A stretch of DNA of 64,000 bases from Nonlabens sp. MB-3u-79 (GTDB lineage: Bacteria > Bacteroidota > Bacteroidia > Flavobacteriales > Flavobacteriaceae), in NCBI RefSeq assembly GCF_002831625.1, contig NZ_CP025116.1, positions 1,968,501-2,032,500 of the forward strand, given 5' to 3'. The notes under the pieces were generated by a model. That model was not told the origin of the DNA, ran no database searches, and saw only the letters and a program-made list of their open reading frames with translations. A program made the position numbers and the translations under genes. Shown here in pieces: positions 44,781 to 53,838 of the stretch; position 1 is the first letter of the stretch, and each line of letters opens with the position of its first letter.

Positions 44781-46349
44781 CTATTTCTTTTTAACCCTTG
44801 TCAAGTCCAGCATATTGACAGCATTACTCTCTAGGTTAAGGACCTCTTTAGATATGAAACGTACGCTTTGGTCATAGTACAATGGAACAATAGGAGCTTC
44901 CTCAATAATGATACTGTCCATTTTTATATACAGATTTCTCCTTATTTCTGGATCACTAGCGGTAAGAGCCTTTTTATAAAGCAAGTCGTAAGCGGCACTT
45001 TTAAAATGAGTATAATTAGGGCCACTAGGAGCAAAGTTTTTAGAATAAAATAAAGAAAGATAGTTTTCTGCATCTGGATAATCAGCGATCCAGCTGCTTC
45101 TAAATATATCTAACTGTCCATCTTTACGTGCCTGCCTTAATGTGGAAGGTGTCATGACATCGATTTGAACTTGAATACCTATTTTCTGAAGTTCTTTCTG
45201 TATGAATTCACATAAATCCAAGTAATTTGCCCCTGTACTGATGGTTATGGCGGGGTTTTTATCACCGGTTTCTTCACTATAAGAAGTGACCAGAGACCTA
45301 GCACGATTAGGGTCATAGGTAAAACCTTTTACGACACCACCCGCGGGAATACCTGTAGGTACAAAACCGTTATGAGCTGGCGTACCTATATTGTTGCGCA
45401 AGTATTTGATCATTTTATCTCTGTCAAAACCTAAATTAATAGCCTGTCGCAATTTTTTGCTTTGTAATTCTGGTGATTTGCTGTCTACTTTTAGTCCTAG
45501 GTACTCGGTATTTAGAAAAGGGGCCTTTTCAAGAGTTACTAAGGGGATATAGGCCTCCTTTAACTCGCCAGACGTGGTCAATAACTCATCTTTATAACTG
45601 GGATCGATGGCATTTATAAAATCTAAATTCCCTTGGGCAAATTCTAAGAATTCACTTTGTTTGTCTGTTTTAAAGGTAATGGCTACAGCTTCTAAGTAGG
45701 GTAGTGCATTTCCTTCTTTATCTTTTTCAAAGTACAAATCATTTTTGCGCAATACCATTTTGACATTCTCCTGCCATCTTTTTAAATAAAATGGTCCAGT
45801 GCCTATGGGTTGTTCTCTTAAGTCGCTGCTTCCCTCAGGCACGACGCTGCAATACTTCATCGATAGCAATCCTAGAAATGCTGGAAAAGCTTGTTTTAAA
45901 GTAATTTGAAGTTCTAGTGGCGCTTTAGCTTTGATGCTTTCTACATTTTTCATGACCCATTCTCCAGGTGAGGCAATCTGAGGGTCTGTTAATCGCTCTA
46001 AGGAATATTTAAAGTCTTGTGCTGTGATGGTTCTCGCTTTCGCGAAAGCGTTATTAAAAAAAACATCTTCTTTTATATAAAAGGTGTAGACGGTAGCCGT
46101 CGCATCAATTTTCCAATGAGAAGCTAGATCAGGAACCACTTCTAGATGCTTATCCAACTTTACCAGCCCATTGTAAAGAAGGTTACACACCCAAATATTA
46201 CGTTGATCCTTTGCAAAAGCAGGGTCCAGGCTGGTCACATTTGCATGCTCATTATACCTAAAAACAGTCTTTAAATCAATTTCTTGTTCTTGATTCTGAC
46301 ATGCAGAGAGAATAATAAAAGGCAGTAAAATAAGGAGGTGTTTATGCAT
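44781..46349 (-). CDS. Peptide/oligopeptide ABC transporter substrate-binding lipoprotein (family 5)
   Basis: The 522-residue product has a lipoprotein signal (LLILLPFIILSACQNQEQEI) and the SBP family 5 blocks: VTSLDPAFAKDQRNIWVCNL, LVPDLASHW in the form VVPDLASHWKIDATATVYTF, QPIGTGPFYLKRWQENVKMV and RQAINLGFDRDKMIKYLRNN. It should deliver peptides or related solutes to an Opp/Dpp-type importer; no permease gene is adjacent. The palindrome at 46035-46050 encodes AFAKA in FNNAFAKARTI, within the stretch VFFNNAFAKA. Confidence 0.92.
   Translation of the reverse strand: MHKHLLILLPFIILSACQNQEQEIDLKTVFRYNEHANVTSLDPAFAKDQRNIWVCNLLYNGLVKLDKHLEVVPDLASHWKIDATATVYTFYIKEDVFFNNAFAKARTITAQDFKYSLERLTDPQIASPGEWVMKNVESIKAKAPLELQITLKQAFPAFLGLLSMKYCSVVPEGSSDLREQPIGTGPFYLKRWQENVKMVLRKNDLYFEKDKEGNALPYLEAVAITFKTDKQSEFLEFAQGNLDFINAIDPSYKDELLTTSGELKEAYIPLVTLEKAPFLNTEYLGLKVDSKSPELQSKKLRQAINLGFDRDKMIKYLRNNIGTPAHNGFVPTGIPAGGVVKGFTYDPNRARSLVTSYSEETGDKNPAITISTGANYLDLCEFIQKELQKIGIQVQIDVMTPSTLRQARKDGQLDIFRSSWIADYPDAENYLSLFYSKNFAPSGPNYTHFKSAAYDLLYKKALTASDPEIRRNLYIKMDSIIIEEAPIVPLYYDQSVRFISKEVLNLESNAVNMLDLTRVKKK
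46035..46050. repeat. Highly iterated palindrome copy 11
   Basis: Perfect 16-mer inside the peptide-binding lipoprotein gene; frame AFAKA on the minus strand. Confidence 0.95.
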
Positions 46350-46519
46350 GAAGTAAAGATATTAGGAAGTTGCGAGTATAGGGCATATTTAGTTTTTTTC
46401 TTACTAAAATTACTCTAAAAGTCAGTGTTTCTTATTTGATACGTTAGAGTTGTAAGGACTATTCTGCGGTTCTTTTAAAAGGGATCGTAGGGCTGTTTAA
46501 AGGAAATAAAAATCTCTTT

Positions 46520-47485
46520 TTAATAGGTTAAGTTAATTTGAGAACGAATGAGATCTAAGATTTTCATCAATTCATGACTATTCTGATGGCTCATTTTATC
46601 ACTTTCTAATTGACCAGAAAGAAGGCAGTTTTTCACTTCTTCAATTTCGTGTGTGTAACCCTTATTTATAAGGGGAGCCGTAATTTGATAGGGTTCTTTA
46701 CCATAGATTTCTACTGTTATTTTCTTCGTGTGGTGAAAAGGTGCATGCATGATAATCTTCCCTTTATTACCGCTGATGACAGCTTTATTAGAAGTTTCTC
46801 CTAGGAACGACGATTCTAAAATGGCGGTTGCTCCATTTTTAAACTTCATCAGCATCGCGCAATGTTGGTCAATTTGAGTTGGCGTTAATTGCGCTACGGT
46901 CTTTGTTTCTATGGGTATTCCTAATAATAGCAAGCTTATGAAAATAGGATAAATCCCTATATCGAGTAAGGATCCACCACCTAATTCTTTTGCTATAAGT
47001 CGACTGCTAGGGTCTGTTGTGGCTAGGTAACCGAAGTTTGCTTGAATAGAGTGGACCTCACCTATGGTGTTTTGATCCATAAGCTCCATCACTTTAAGAG
47101 TGCCAGGAATAAAACGTGTCCATAAAGCTTCCATTAAAAAGAGTTTTTTCTCTTTAGCGGTTTTGATCATGATTTCAACCTCTTTCAGGTTCATCGCAAA
47201 CGGCTTTTCACAAATAACAGCTTTACCAGCTTGAAGACACATCATGGTATTGTCAAAATGAAAAACATGAGGTGTCGCGATATAAATAACGTCTACTTCA
47301 GGATCAGCCGCGACTTCTTCATAGCTCGGATAATAGTGCGTTGCCTTATAGGATGCAGCAAAGTCTTTGGCTTTAGTCAGGTCCCTTGAGCCTACCGCCT
47401 GTAAAACGCAACCTTCAACTGTTATAAGGTCCTGCGCAAATTTATTTGCTATTTTTCCAAGACCTATAATTCCAAATTTTATCAT
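46520..47485 (-). CDS. Gfo/Idh/MocA family oxidoreductase
   Basis: The 321-residue product starts with an NAD(P)-binding motif, FGIIGLGKIANKFAQDLI, and has VDVIYIATPHVFHFDNTMMC and AVICEKPFAMNLKEVEIMIK, with the EKP lysine of the active site. The C-terminal part is the alpha/beta substrate domain (GGGSLLDIGIYPIFISLLLL). These enzymes oxidise or reduce sugars or cyclic diols such as dihydrodiols. The substrate cannot be told from sequence. Single gene. Confidence 0.92.
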   Translation of the reverse strand: MIKFGIIGLGKIANKFAQDLITVEGCVLQAVGSRDLTKAKDFAASYKATHYYPSYEEVAADPEVDVIYIATPHVFHFDNTMMCLQAGKAVICEKPFAMNLKEVEIMIKTAKEKKLFLMEALWTRFIPGTLKVMELMDQNTIGEVHSIQANFGYLATTDPSSRLIAKELGGGSLLDIGIYPIFISLLLLGIPIETKTVAQLTPTQIDQHCAMLMKFKNGATAILESSFLGETSNKAVISGNKGKIIMHAPFHHTKKITVEIYGKEPYQITAPLINKGYTHEIEEVKNCLLSGQLESDKMSHQNSHELMKILDLIRSQINLTY

Positions 47486-47691
47486 GATGCTTCTATTCCT
47501 ATCCTGTTTAACGAAGATAGATAACGTCTGATGATTAAGAGTTTTCTTTGGATAATAACTCTTCTCCTAAGATGATCATTCTATCTTTATTACAATTCAG
47601 TAACCAAATCATACAGATGGGTCATTAGAATTATTCTCAAAGGAAACTGCGCTGCATATTTGTGCTGTCTAACAAATTAAATACAATTATT

Positions 47692-48102
47692 ATGAAAGCC
47701 TTATTTACATCACTCATCGTATTATTATTCTCTTTTATTCTTAGTGCTCAAGAAACATTCACCTTAAAAGTAACTGTTAATAACGCTTCTGTGGACGAAG
47801 GGAAGATGGTCTACAGCTTAAATACCGAAAACCAATTTATGAAAGCAGCTCCTTTACAAACTGCCAGTATTGAAATTAAAGATGGGGTGGCCACTGCCAT
47901 TTTTGAAAATGTACCAGCTGGAGCGTATGCGGTAATTGTTCTACATGACAAAAACGCTAATGAAAAGATGGATTTTAGTGCTAACGGAATGCCACAAGAA
48001 GCTTACGGCACAAGTAACAATCCTATGAGTTATGGTCCACCTACATGGGCCGATGCCAAGTTTGCACTAGATAGCGATAAAGAAATCATCGTACGCTTAT
48101 AG
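47692..48102 (+). CDS. DUF2141 family exported protein
   Basis: From the ATG at 47692 the product has 136 residues: signal peptide MKALFTSLIVLLFSFILSAQ, then a beta-sandwich with VNNASVDEGKMVYSLN and the family hallmark AIFENVPAGAYAVIVLHDKN followed by NEKMDFSANGMPQEAYGTSN. DUF2141 proteins are exported, transthyretin-like and uncharacterised. The ATG at 47662 would add ten residues and place the signal too deep. Single gene. Confidence 0.9.
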   Translation: MKALFTSLIVLLFSFILSAQETFTLKVTVNNASVDEGKMVYSLNTENQFMKAAPLQTASIEIKDGVATAIFENVPAGAYAVIVLHDKNANEKMDFSANGMPQEAYGTSNNPMSYGPPTWADAKFALDSDKEIIVRL

Positions 48103-48226
48103 AAGCAAGAATGAGCCAAAAGTACTTGTGAGAAACCGGTAATGATCTCGAGAGACGTTATTGTTTTCTTGTTAATTTAGTCCAAAGAAGATAGGCTTCT
48201 ATTGCTTTGATAATTAAATTCGTAGC

Positions 48227-49138
48227 ATGGTTGTACTTATCACAGGAGCTACTGGTTTAGTAGGCTCAAAAATTTCAGAAGATTTACGTGCACAAGGTCA
48301 TGCTGTTCATTATTTGACCACGAGACAAAGCGCTATTAAAAACGAAGCTGATTACAAAGGTTTTTTATGGGATGTAAAGAAAGGCACTATAGATGCTTCT
48401 TGTATTCAGGGCGTAGAAGCTATCATTCATCTAGCTGGAGAAACAGTTTTTCAAAAATGGACGGATGATGCAAAAAAACGTATTCTCAACAGCCGTGTCG
48501 ATAGTACAGAATTGCTGTTGCGTTTGCTAAAAGAAAACGATCATCAAGTAAAACATGTGGTAACAGCAAGCGCTATAGGGATTTATCCAGACGACCAAAA
48601 CGGTAAAGCTCTAAGAGAAAATGACATACCACCAGTAGCAACTAATTTCTTAGCAGATGTTTGTATCGCTTGGGAAGAGGTAGGAGCAAAGTTTCAAGAT
48701 CTAGGGTTAAAGCATGCCATTGTGCGCATAGGCATTGTCCTTTCTGATAAAGGAGGGGCGTTGGGCCAAATGGCAAAACCTGTAAAATTTTATGCAGGAG
48801 CTGGATTTGGCAATGGTAAAATGTGGCAAAGTTGGATCGCTATAGATGACCTTTCAGGGATATTTATTCATATGCTCAAAAACACCTTAGAAGGAACTTA
48901 TAATGGGGTTGCTCCCAACCCTGTCAGAAACAGACCTATGATGGAACTTATAGGAGACGTTCTGGGAAAGCCTGTATTCTTGCCTAATGTGCCAGAATTC
49001 ATCATGAAATTAATGCTAGGAGAAATGTCTTCCATAGTTCTTGCTAGTCAGCATGCGAGTAGTGCAAAAATCCAAGAAAAAGCATATGAGTTTCAATATC
49101 CAGAATTAATGGGGGCCTTAAAAGAATACCTAAAGTAA
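48227..49138 (+). CDS. TIGR01777 family NAD-dependent epimerase/dehydratase-like oxidoreductase
   Basis: The 303-residue product has the Rossmann start MVVLITGATGLVGSKISEDL, then AIIHLAGETVFQKWTDDAKK, RILNSRVDST and the C-terminal DUF1731 block (NGVAPNPVRNRPMMELIGDV; ASSAKIQEKAYEFQYPELMG). This is the SulA/YfcH-like extended SDR group; enzymatic function unassigned. Convergent with the next gene, only 13 bases between the stops. Confidence 0.92.
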   Translation: MVVLITGATGLVGSKISEDLRAQGHAVHYLTTRQSAIKNEADYKGFLWDVKKGTIDASCIQGVEAIIHLAGETVFQKWTDDAKKRILNSRVDSTELLLRLLKENDHQVKHVVTASAIGIYPDDQNGKALRENDIPPVATNFLADVCIAWEEVGAKFQDLGLKHAIVRIGIVLSDKGGALGQMAKPVKFYAGAGFGNGKMWQSWIAIDDLSGIFIHMLKNTLEGTYNGVAPNPVRNRPMMELIGDVLGKPVFLPNVPEFIMKLMLGEMSSIVLASQHASSAKIQEKAYEFQYPELMGALKEYLK

Positions 49139-49151
49139 AGTCAGTTAGTTA

Positions 49152-49943
49152 TTAAATTGATCCCATTCCTTTTGTAGGTTCTTTTTGTTTTTTCTTATCA
49201 TAAGAACAACTACAAGAGGCCAAAAGGCCTCGTATAATTCCAATATATAAAAAACTTCCCATAAATTCTCCTATAGCATAACCGGTGTTGTAAGCACTAT
49301 TGCCAGTAGATTTATCTTCATCATTATTAAAAAACAGGTCAAAGCTGTTGCACTCGGTAAACTGCTTTTGTAGATGGTAATCCTTACTTATCGCTATGCT
49401 ATTGAAAAATAAATCGTTTCTTGATTTGCTCTTTGTTTTTAAAGGTTGAACAATTCCTATTTGATAAAAAGTTTCTTTGATTTGAATAATACGGTAATCA
49501 TTATGAGTCATTTGATCCAGTTCCGCATCGTATTGATTGAAGCTAAACTCAGCTTGGTATACATTGTTTGCTTTATAGATCAAGTTGCTTAATTCCCTTA
49601 GGCCTACTTCACCATCTTTCCATCCATTTATAGCTTCTTCATAGTGCGCTTCCAGCTCCGTTTGATTAGATAAACATATTCTTTTATCGATTTTTTCGCG
49701 ATGTTTCATAAAGGTCATATCATCTTCACCGTAAGCTGTCCAGCAGTCAGAGTGTACATCATCTTCCTCATCGGTTGATTTAAAAATTTCAATCAGCAAC
49801 CTTATAGAAAGAATAGAATCCATTTCTACTTGCTCGTAGTCGTAAACGACTTCGAGTAAGTCTGTATCGAACAGTTTCTCTTCCTGCGCGATAGTGGTAG
49901 TGATCGTAAAAAGACTAAAGAAAGTGATTAAAAGAGCATGCAA
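49152..49943 (-). CDS. Hypothetical exported protein
   Basis: The open frame extends to 50000, but its first codons lie in the terminator hairpin of the neighbouring yceI-type gene. A TTG at 49943 gives HALLITFFSLFTITTTIAQE as a good signal peptide, so this start is preferred. The mature part is acidic and helical: LLEVVYDYEQVEMDSILSIR, DCWTAYGEDDMTFMKHREKI, IYKANNVYQAEFSFNQYDAE. Near the C-terminus is a hydrophobic stretch (IGEFMGSFLYIGIIRGLLAS) and a Cys-rich tail (CSCSYDKKKQ). I do not recognise a family. Confidence 0.7.
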   Translation of the reverse strand: MHALLITFFSLFTITTTIAQEEKLFDTDLLEVVYDYEQVEMDSILSIRLLIEIFKSTDEEDDVHSDCWTAYGEDDMTFMKHREKIDKRICLSNQTELEAHYEEAINGWKDGEVGLRELSNLIYKANNVYQAEFSFNQYDAELDQMTHNDYRIIQIKETFYQIGIVQPLKTKSKSRNDLFFNSIAISKDYHLQKQFTECNSFDLFFNNDEDKSTGNSAYNTGYAIGEFMGSFLYIGIIRGLLASCSCSYDKKKQKEPTKGMGSI

Positions 49944-49988
49944 AATTGGAGATCGGATGGGTGAAATAAAGCACTCGATATAAATAAG

Positions 49989-50019
49989 AAAGCCTTGCAA
50001 TCATTGATTGCAAGGCTTT
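49989..50019 (-). terminator. Terminator of the YceI gene
   Basis: AAAGCCTTGCAATCA (49989-50003) and TGATTGCAAGGCTTT (50005-50019) form a 15-bp inverted repeat, followed on the minus strand by CTTATTTAT. It lies 24 bases after the YceI stop. Confidence 0.8.
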
Positions 50020-50043
50020 TATAAAAAAGGTAATATTCAGTAA

Positions 50044-50709
50044 TTACTTAGTAGCAACTAAGTTTACAGTAAGTTTAATATCATCAGAAATTGCTTTGTC
50101 AGCAACGATATCTGTAAAGGTTTTAGAACCGTACTGTATTCCCCAGTCTGTTCTATCAATGGTAAACTCTTCACTAGTCAACATCATTTTATTACCGTCG
50201 AATTTTACTCCTACTGGAAAAGACACGTTTTTAGTAACATCTTTAAGAGTAAGATTCCCTTCTAACATAGTCTTAGCTCCCATCGTAGTTAAACCTGTAA
50301 CAACAAATTTTGCCGTTGGGAATTTAGGAGTATTAAAAAAGTCTGTTTCTTTACCTTCTACAGTTCCCTCTAAGTGAGACTTTAGATTTGTTGCAGATTC
50401 TCCTTCAAGATCAGTCACAGTAATAGAGGTCATGTCTATCGTAAACTCTCCACTCTCTACTACTTCAGCATTTACTGTTACCATACCGCTAGAAAGAGCT
50501 ATGTTACCAGTGTGGTCTTCTGTAGGTTTAGAACCTACCCATGCAATATTAGAAGCTTCAGTATCTACTGTATAAGTAACAGCCTCAACAGTTGCTTCAG
50601 CAGCCTCAGCTTCAGCCGTAGCATCTACTTCGTTTTTGTTGTCTTTACAAGCAACCGTAAAAGCGATTACTGCTGCCATTCCTGTGATTTTTAAAAAATT
50701 ACGTTTCAT
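50044..50709 (-). CDS. YceI family lipoprotein
   Basis: The 221-residue product has a lipoprotein signal (LKITGMAAVIAFTVACKDNK) and a Glu/Ala-rich linker before the YceI lipocalin-like barrel: SNIAWVGSKPTEDHTGNIAL, SGEFTIDMTSITVTDLEG, KSHLEGTVEGKETDFFNTPK, and RTDWGIQYGSKTFTDIVADK. YceI proteins bind polyisoprenoids or amphiphiles in the periplasm. Bacteroidota keep several copies. A TAnnTTTG element lies 26 bases upstream. Confidence 0.93.
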   Translation of the reverse strand: MKRNFLKITGMAAVIAFTVACKDNKNEVDATAEAEAAEATVEAVTYTVDTEASNIAWVGSKPTEDHTGNIALSSGMVTVNAEVVESGEFTIDMTSITVTDLEGESATNLKSHLEGTVEGKETDFFNTPKFPTAKFVVTGLTTMGAKTMLEGNLTLKDVTKNVSFPVGVKFDGNKMMLTSEEFTIDRTDWGIQYGSKTFTDIVADKAISDDIKLTVNLVATK

Positions 50710-50734
50710 ATTTAAATTTTGATTTATAAGAAAA

Positions 50735-50742
50735 CAAATTTA
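50735..50742 (-). promoter_or_regulatory. Putative -7 promoter element of the YceI gene
   Basis: Reads TAAATTTG on the minus strand, 25 bases before the YceI start codon. No good -33 element. Confidence 0.5.
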
Positions 50743-50869
50743 CATGTATATACAAGTAAGCTAGTTAAATCTATATTAATTAATTGTTGTGACATTTTGA
50801 CACGCAAATTGGTATGGCAGCACTTTTGCCTTATCGCGCGTAGGTAGGTGAAGACTATTGTGACTATCT

Positions 50870-50885
50870 CGCTTTCGCGAAAGCG
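50870..50885. repeat. Highly iterated palindrome copy 12
   Basis: Perfect 16-mer in the leader between the YceI gene and grpE, 62 bases before the grpE start codon. Confidence 0.95.
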
Positions 50886-50946
50886 TAAACATTATAAACA
50901 CCTCGATAAAAACGTGTTGAATTTATTTAAAATATACCGTCAGAAA

Positions 50947-51486
50947 ATGGCAAAGGAAAAACAAGAGAAGGACCTGAAAGAGCAGGATGCACCAGAAGTA
51001 ATGGAGCAAGAAACAGAAGAAGTGCAGGAAGAACGCAGTGAGGTTGAAATTCTTGAAGAGCAATTGCAAGTAGAGAAAGATAAATTCTTACGTCTTTTTG
51101 CAGAATTCGAGAATTTTAAAAGACGCACAGCAAAGGAACGTATGGAGCTTTTTAAAACTGCTGGAGAAGGAGTTTTAAAGGACATGTTGCCAGTGTTGGA
51201 CGATTTTGACAGAGCGATGATTGAGATCAACAAATCTGAAGATGAACAACTCACCAGCGGCATTAAATTAATCTCAGGTAAACTGCGCAGTACTCTGATC
51301 AGTAAAGGATTAGAAGAATTTGACGTAAGAGCTGGAGATACTTTTAATGCAGACATCCATGAAGCAATTACCCAAATACCAGCACCTAGTGATGATATGA
51401 AAGGTAAAATCGTAGATGTGATTGAAAAAGGATATAAACTAGGAGAAAAGATTATTCGTTTTCCTAAAGTAGTGATAGGACAATAA
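50947..51486 (+). CDS. grpE: Nucleotide exchange factor GrpE
   Basis: The product has 179 residues from the ATG at 50947: MAKEKQEKDLKEQDAPEVME, a long acidic N-terminus, the coiled coil EEQLQVEKDKFLRLFAEFEN followed by FKRRTAKERMELF, and the beta domain FNADIHEAITQIPAPSDDMK, KVVIGQ at the end. It is the exchange factor of DnaK. An in-frame GTG at 50848 exists but would add 33 basic residues containing the palindromic repeat; the ATG is the usual family start. dnaJ follows after two bases. Confidence 0.94.
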   Translation: MAKEKQEKDLKEQDAPEVMEQETEEVQEERSEVEILEEQLQVEKDKFLRLFAEFENFKRRTAKERMELFKTAGEGVLKDMLPVLDDFDRAMIEINKSEDEQLTSGIKLISGKLRSTLISKGLEEFDVRAGDTFNADIHEAITQIPAPSDDMKGKIVDVIEKGYKLGEKIIRFPKVVIGQ

Positions 51487-51488
51487 TT

Positions 51489-52628
51489 ATGGCAGATTTT
51501 TACGACGTATTAGACATTCAAAAAGGAGCAACTGGACCGGAGATAAAAAAGGGCTATAGAAAAAAGGCCATTCAATACCACCCAGATAAAAACCCGGGTG
51601 ATGCGGCTGCAGAAGAGAACTTTAAAAAAGCTGCAGAAGCTTATGAAACTTTAAGTGATCCTCAAAAGAAGTCTCGCTACGACCAGTTAGGTCATCAAGC
51701 TTATACTTCTGGAGGTGCCGGCGGATTTGGCGGTGGAGGTGCAGGAGGATTTGACATGGATGATATCTTTAGTCAGTTCGGCGATATATTTGGCGGCGGC
51801 GGCGGCGGCGGTGGATTTTCAGGTTTTGGAGGATTCGGCGGTAGTCGCGGTGGGCAGCGCAGGGTAAAAGGAAAAGATTTGCGCATCAGAGTCTCTTTAA
51901 CTTTAGAAGAAGCAGCAAATGGTGTCGATAAAAAGGTAAAAGTAAAACGCAAAAGGCAAGCGCCAGGAGTTACCTATAAAACTTGTAGTACTTGTAATGG
52001 TAGTGGTCAAGTAACTAGGATTCAAAATACTATTTTGGGTCGTATGCAAACTGCAGCACCATGTAATGTATGTGGTGGAGCAGGGCAAAGCATCGATAAT
52101 AAACCAGACGGAGCAGATGCGCAAGGTATGGTTGCTAGTGAAGAAACCGTGACTATTCAAATCCCAGCGGGTGTAGAATCAGACATGCGTCTTAAGGTTT
52201 CTGGAAAAGGAAATGATGCCCCAGGAAACGGAATAAGTGGAGATCTATTAGTAGATATTGAAGTAAAACCTCATGCAGAGTTACAAAGAGAAGGGAATAA
52301 CCTTCATTATGATATGTATGTAAGTGTGCCTGAAGCAATAATAGGGACTTCTAAAGAAATCCAAACCGTTACAGGAAAGGTTCGTATCCCGGTAGAAGCA
52401 GGTATTCAAAGCGGGAAAATATTAAGATTACGCGGTAAAGGAATGCCTAGTCTCAATGGTTATGGAACAGGTGATTTATTGGTACATGTAAATGTTTGGA
52501 CGCCACGTAGTTTATCTAAAGAGCAAAAGGATTTCTTTGAGAGCATGATGACAGATGTTAACTTTGAACCAGCTCCAGAAAAAGGAGATAAATCTTTCTT
52601 TGAAAAGGTGAAAGATATGTTTTCTTAA
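51489..52628 (+). CDS. dnaJ: Molecular chaperone DnaJ with reduced zinc-binding region
   Basis: The 379-residue product has the J domain with HPD (YHPDKNPGDAAAEENFKKAA), a Gly/Phe-rich linker and the substrate-binding C-terminal domains. The central region normally has four CxxCxGxG motifs. Here only two are left: CSTCNGSG (Cys166, Cys169) and CNVCGGAG (Cys192, Cys195), separated by QVTRIQNTILGRMQTAAP; the first and fourth are replaced by KRKRQAPGVTYKT and DNKPDGADAQGM. Only one zinc site of four cysteines can form. I recall this form in related Flavobacteriaceae, so it is not a sequencing fault. DnaK is not in the window. Confidence 0.95.
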   Translation: MADFYDVLDIQKGATGPEIKKGYRKKAIQYHPDKNPGDAAAEENFKKAAEAYETLSDPQKKSRYDQLGHQAYTSGGAGGFGGGGAGGFDMDDIFSQFGDIFGGGGGGGGFSGFGGFGGSRGGQRRVKGKDLRIRVSLTLEEAANGVDKKVKVKRKRQAPGVTYKTCSTCNGSGQVTRIQNTILGRMQTAAPCNVCGGAGQSIDNKPDGADAQGMVASEETVTIQIPAGVESDMRLKVSGKGNDAPGNGISGDLLVDIEVKPHAELQREGNNLHYDMYVSVPEAIIGTSKEIQTVTGKVRIPVEAGIQSGKILRLRGKGMPSLNGYGTGDLLVHVNVWTPRSLSKEQKDFFESMMTDVNFEPAPEKGDKSFFEKVKDMFS

Positions 52629-52670
52629 AGAAAACTTAATGATTTAGAAAATTTTGTATATATTTACCCT

Positions 52671-52706
52671 AACAGACGGTCAACCAACCGTTTGTTATTT
52701 TTCTTT
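52671..52706 (+). terminator. First of two tandem terminators after dnaJ
   Basis: AACAGACGGT (52671-52680) pairs with ACCGTTTGTT (52687-52696, one G-U pair), loop CAACCA, followed by ATTTTTCTTTTT. Confidence 0.75.
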
Positions 52707-52721
52707 TTCATAGCAATTTTT

Positions 52722-52757
52722 CCCACCTCTTGTTTTTATAAGAGGTGGGTTTTTTTA
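52722..52757 (+). terminator. Second tandem terminator after dnaJ
   Basis: CCCACCTCTT (52722-52731) pairs with AAGAGGTGGG (52740-52749), followed by eight T. A stronger hairpin than the first. Confidence 0.9.
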
Positions 52758-52908
52758 TGGCATTTTGTTACGTATATGATGATATTCAACCTTAGGGTAT
52801 CCTATTCTTCTTCTTATCGCGACCATTTCATAATTTTTCCTATTAAAATCTTCTAAATCCTTAGTAATACCATATCCTTCTTGTTAATTTAGCGCAATTA
52901 ATTATTGA

Positions 52909-53838
52909 ATGGGAAACGCGCTAGAAGCTATACATATAAAAAAAGATTATGGAAATTATACAGCACTTAATGATGTGTCTATTTCTGTTCCTAAGGGAAG
53001 TGTATATGGATTATTAGGTCCTAATGGAGCTGGTAAAACATCACTGATCAGAATTATTAACCAGATCACCATGCCAGATCAAGGCCATATCCTTCTCAAT
53101 GGTGAAAAATTAAAACCACTGCACATAGAAGATATAGGATACATGCCAGAAGAGCGTGGTCTATATAAATCTATGAAAGTAGGAGAGCAATGTATTTATC
53201 TCGCTCAGCTCAAAGGACTTACTAAAAGCCAGGCAAAAGAACGATTGAACTATTGGTTTGAAAGATTAGGAATAGAAGGCTGGTGGAATAAAAAACTTCA
53301 AGAGCTTTCTAAAGGAATGGCTCAGAAGGTACAGTTTATAGTTACAGTAATGCACGAGCCTAGCTTGTTGATTTTTGATGAGCCGTTTTCTGGTTTTGAT
53401 CCCTTGAATGCCAATCTTATTAAAGATGAGATTTTAAAACTGAGAGATGATGGAGCGACTATTATCTTTTCTACGCACCGTATGGAAAGTGTAGAAGAAA
53501 TGTGCGATCATATTGCATTGATCCACAAATCAAATTTAGTGCTCGAAGGAAAATTAAGTGAAATAAAACAACAATATAGGGATCGCAACTATGCGGTATC
53601 TCTAATATGTGAGAATAGTGATCTGGCATTTCAACAAATTCCAGCAGAATTCGATCCTCAGCCTATAGCTTTATCTGGTTTAGATAACACCCTAGATGTT
53701 CAAATTAAAATACCCACTGAGGTAGATGTTCCTATCGCATTAAATCGATTATTACAACTAGGCGAACTCACACATTTTAGTGAGGTGATACCTAGTGTAA
53801 ATGATATTTTCATTAAAACTGTACAGCAACATGGATAA
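52909..53838 (+). CDS. ABC transporter ATP-binding protein (NatA-like)
   Basis: The 309-residue product has Walker [14 protein letters not shown], the Q-loop GYMPEERGLYKSMKVGEQCI, signature LSKGMAQKVQFIVTVMHEPS and Walker B LLIFDEPFSGFDP, with switch His in STHRMESVEEMCDHIALIHK. The C-terminal extension (about 80 residues) is typical of NatA/Ybh exporters. It pairs with the permease gene, which starts 8 bases before this stop. Substrate unknown; NatAB exports sodium, but the group is broad. Confidence 0.92.
   Translation: MGNALEAIHIKKDYGNYTALNDVSISVPKGSVYGLLGPNGAGKTSLIRIINQITMPDQGHILLNGEKLKPLHIEDIGYMPEERGLYKSMKVGEQCIYLAQLKGLTKSQAKERLNYWFERLGIEGWWNKKLQELSKGMAQKVQFIVTVMHEPSLLIFDEPFSGFDPLNANLIKDEILKLRDDGATIIFSTHRMESVEEMCDHIALIHKSNLVLEGKLSEIKQQYRDRNYAVSLICENSDLAFQQIPAEFDPQPIALSGLDNTLDVQIKIPTEVDVPIALNRLLQLGELTHFSEVIPSVNDIFIKTVQQHG

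Noticed and set aside
50848..50946. Extended grpE start at the GTG 50848
   Set aside because: It adds 33 basic residues including the palindrome; GrpE proteins begin with an acidic region as from the ATG at 50947.
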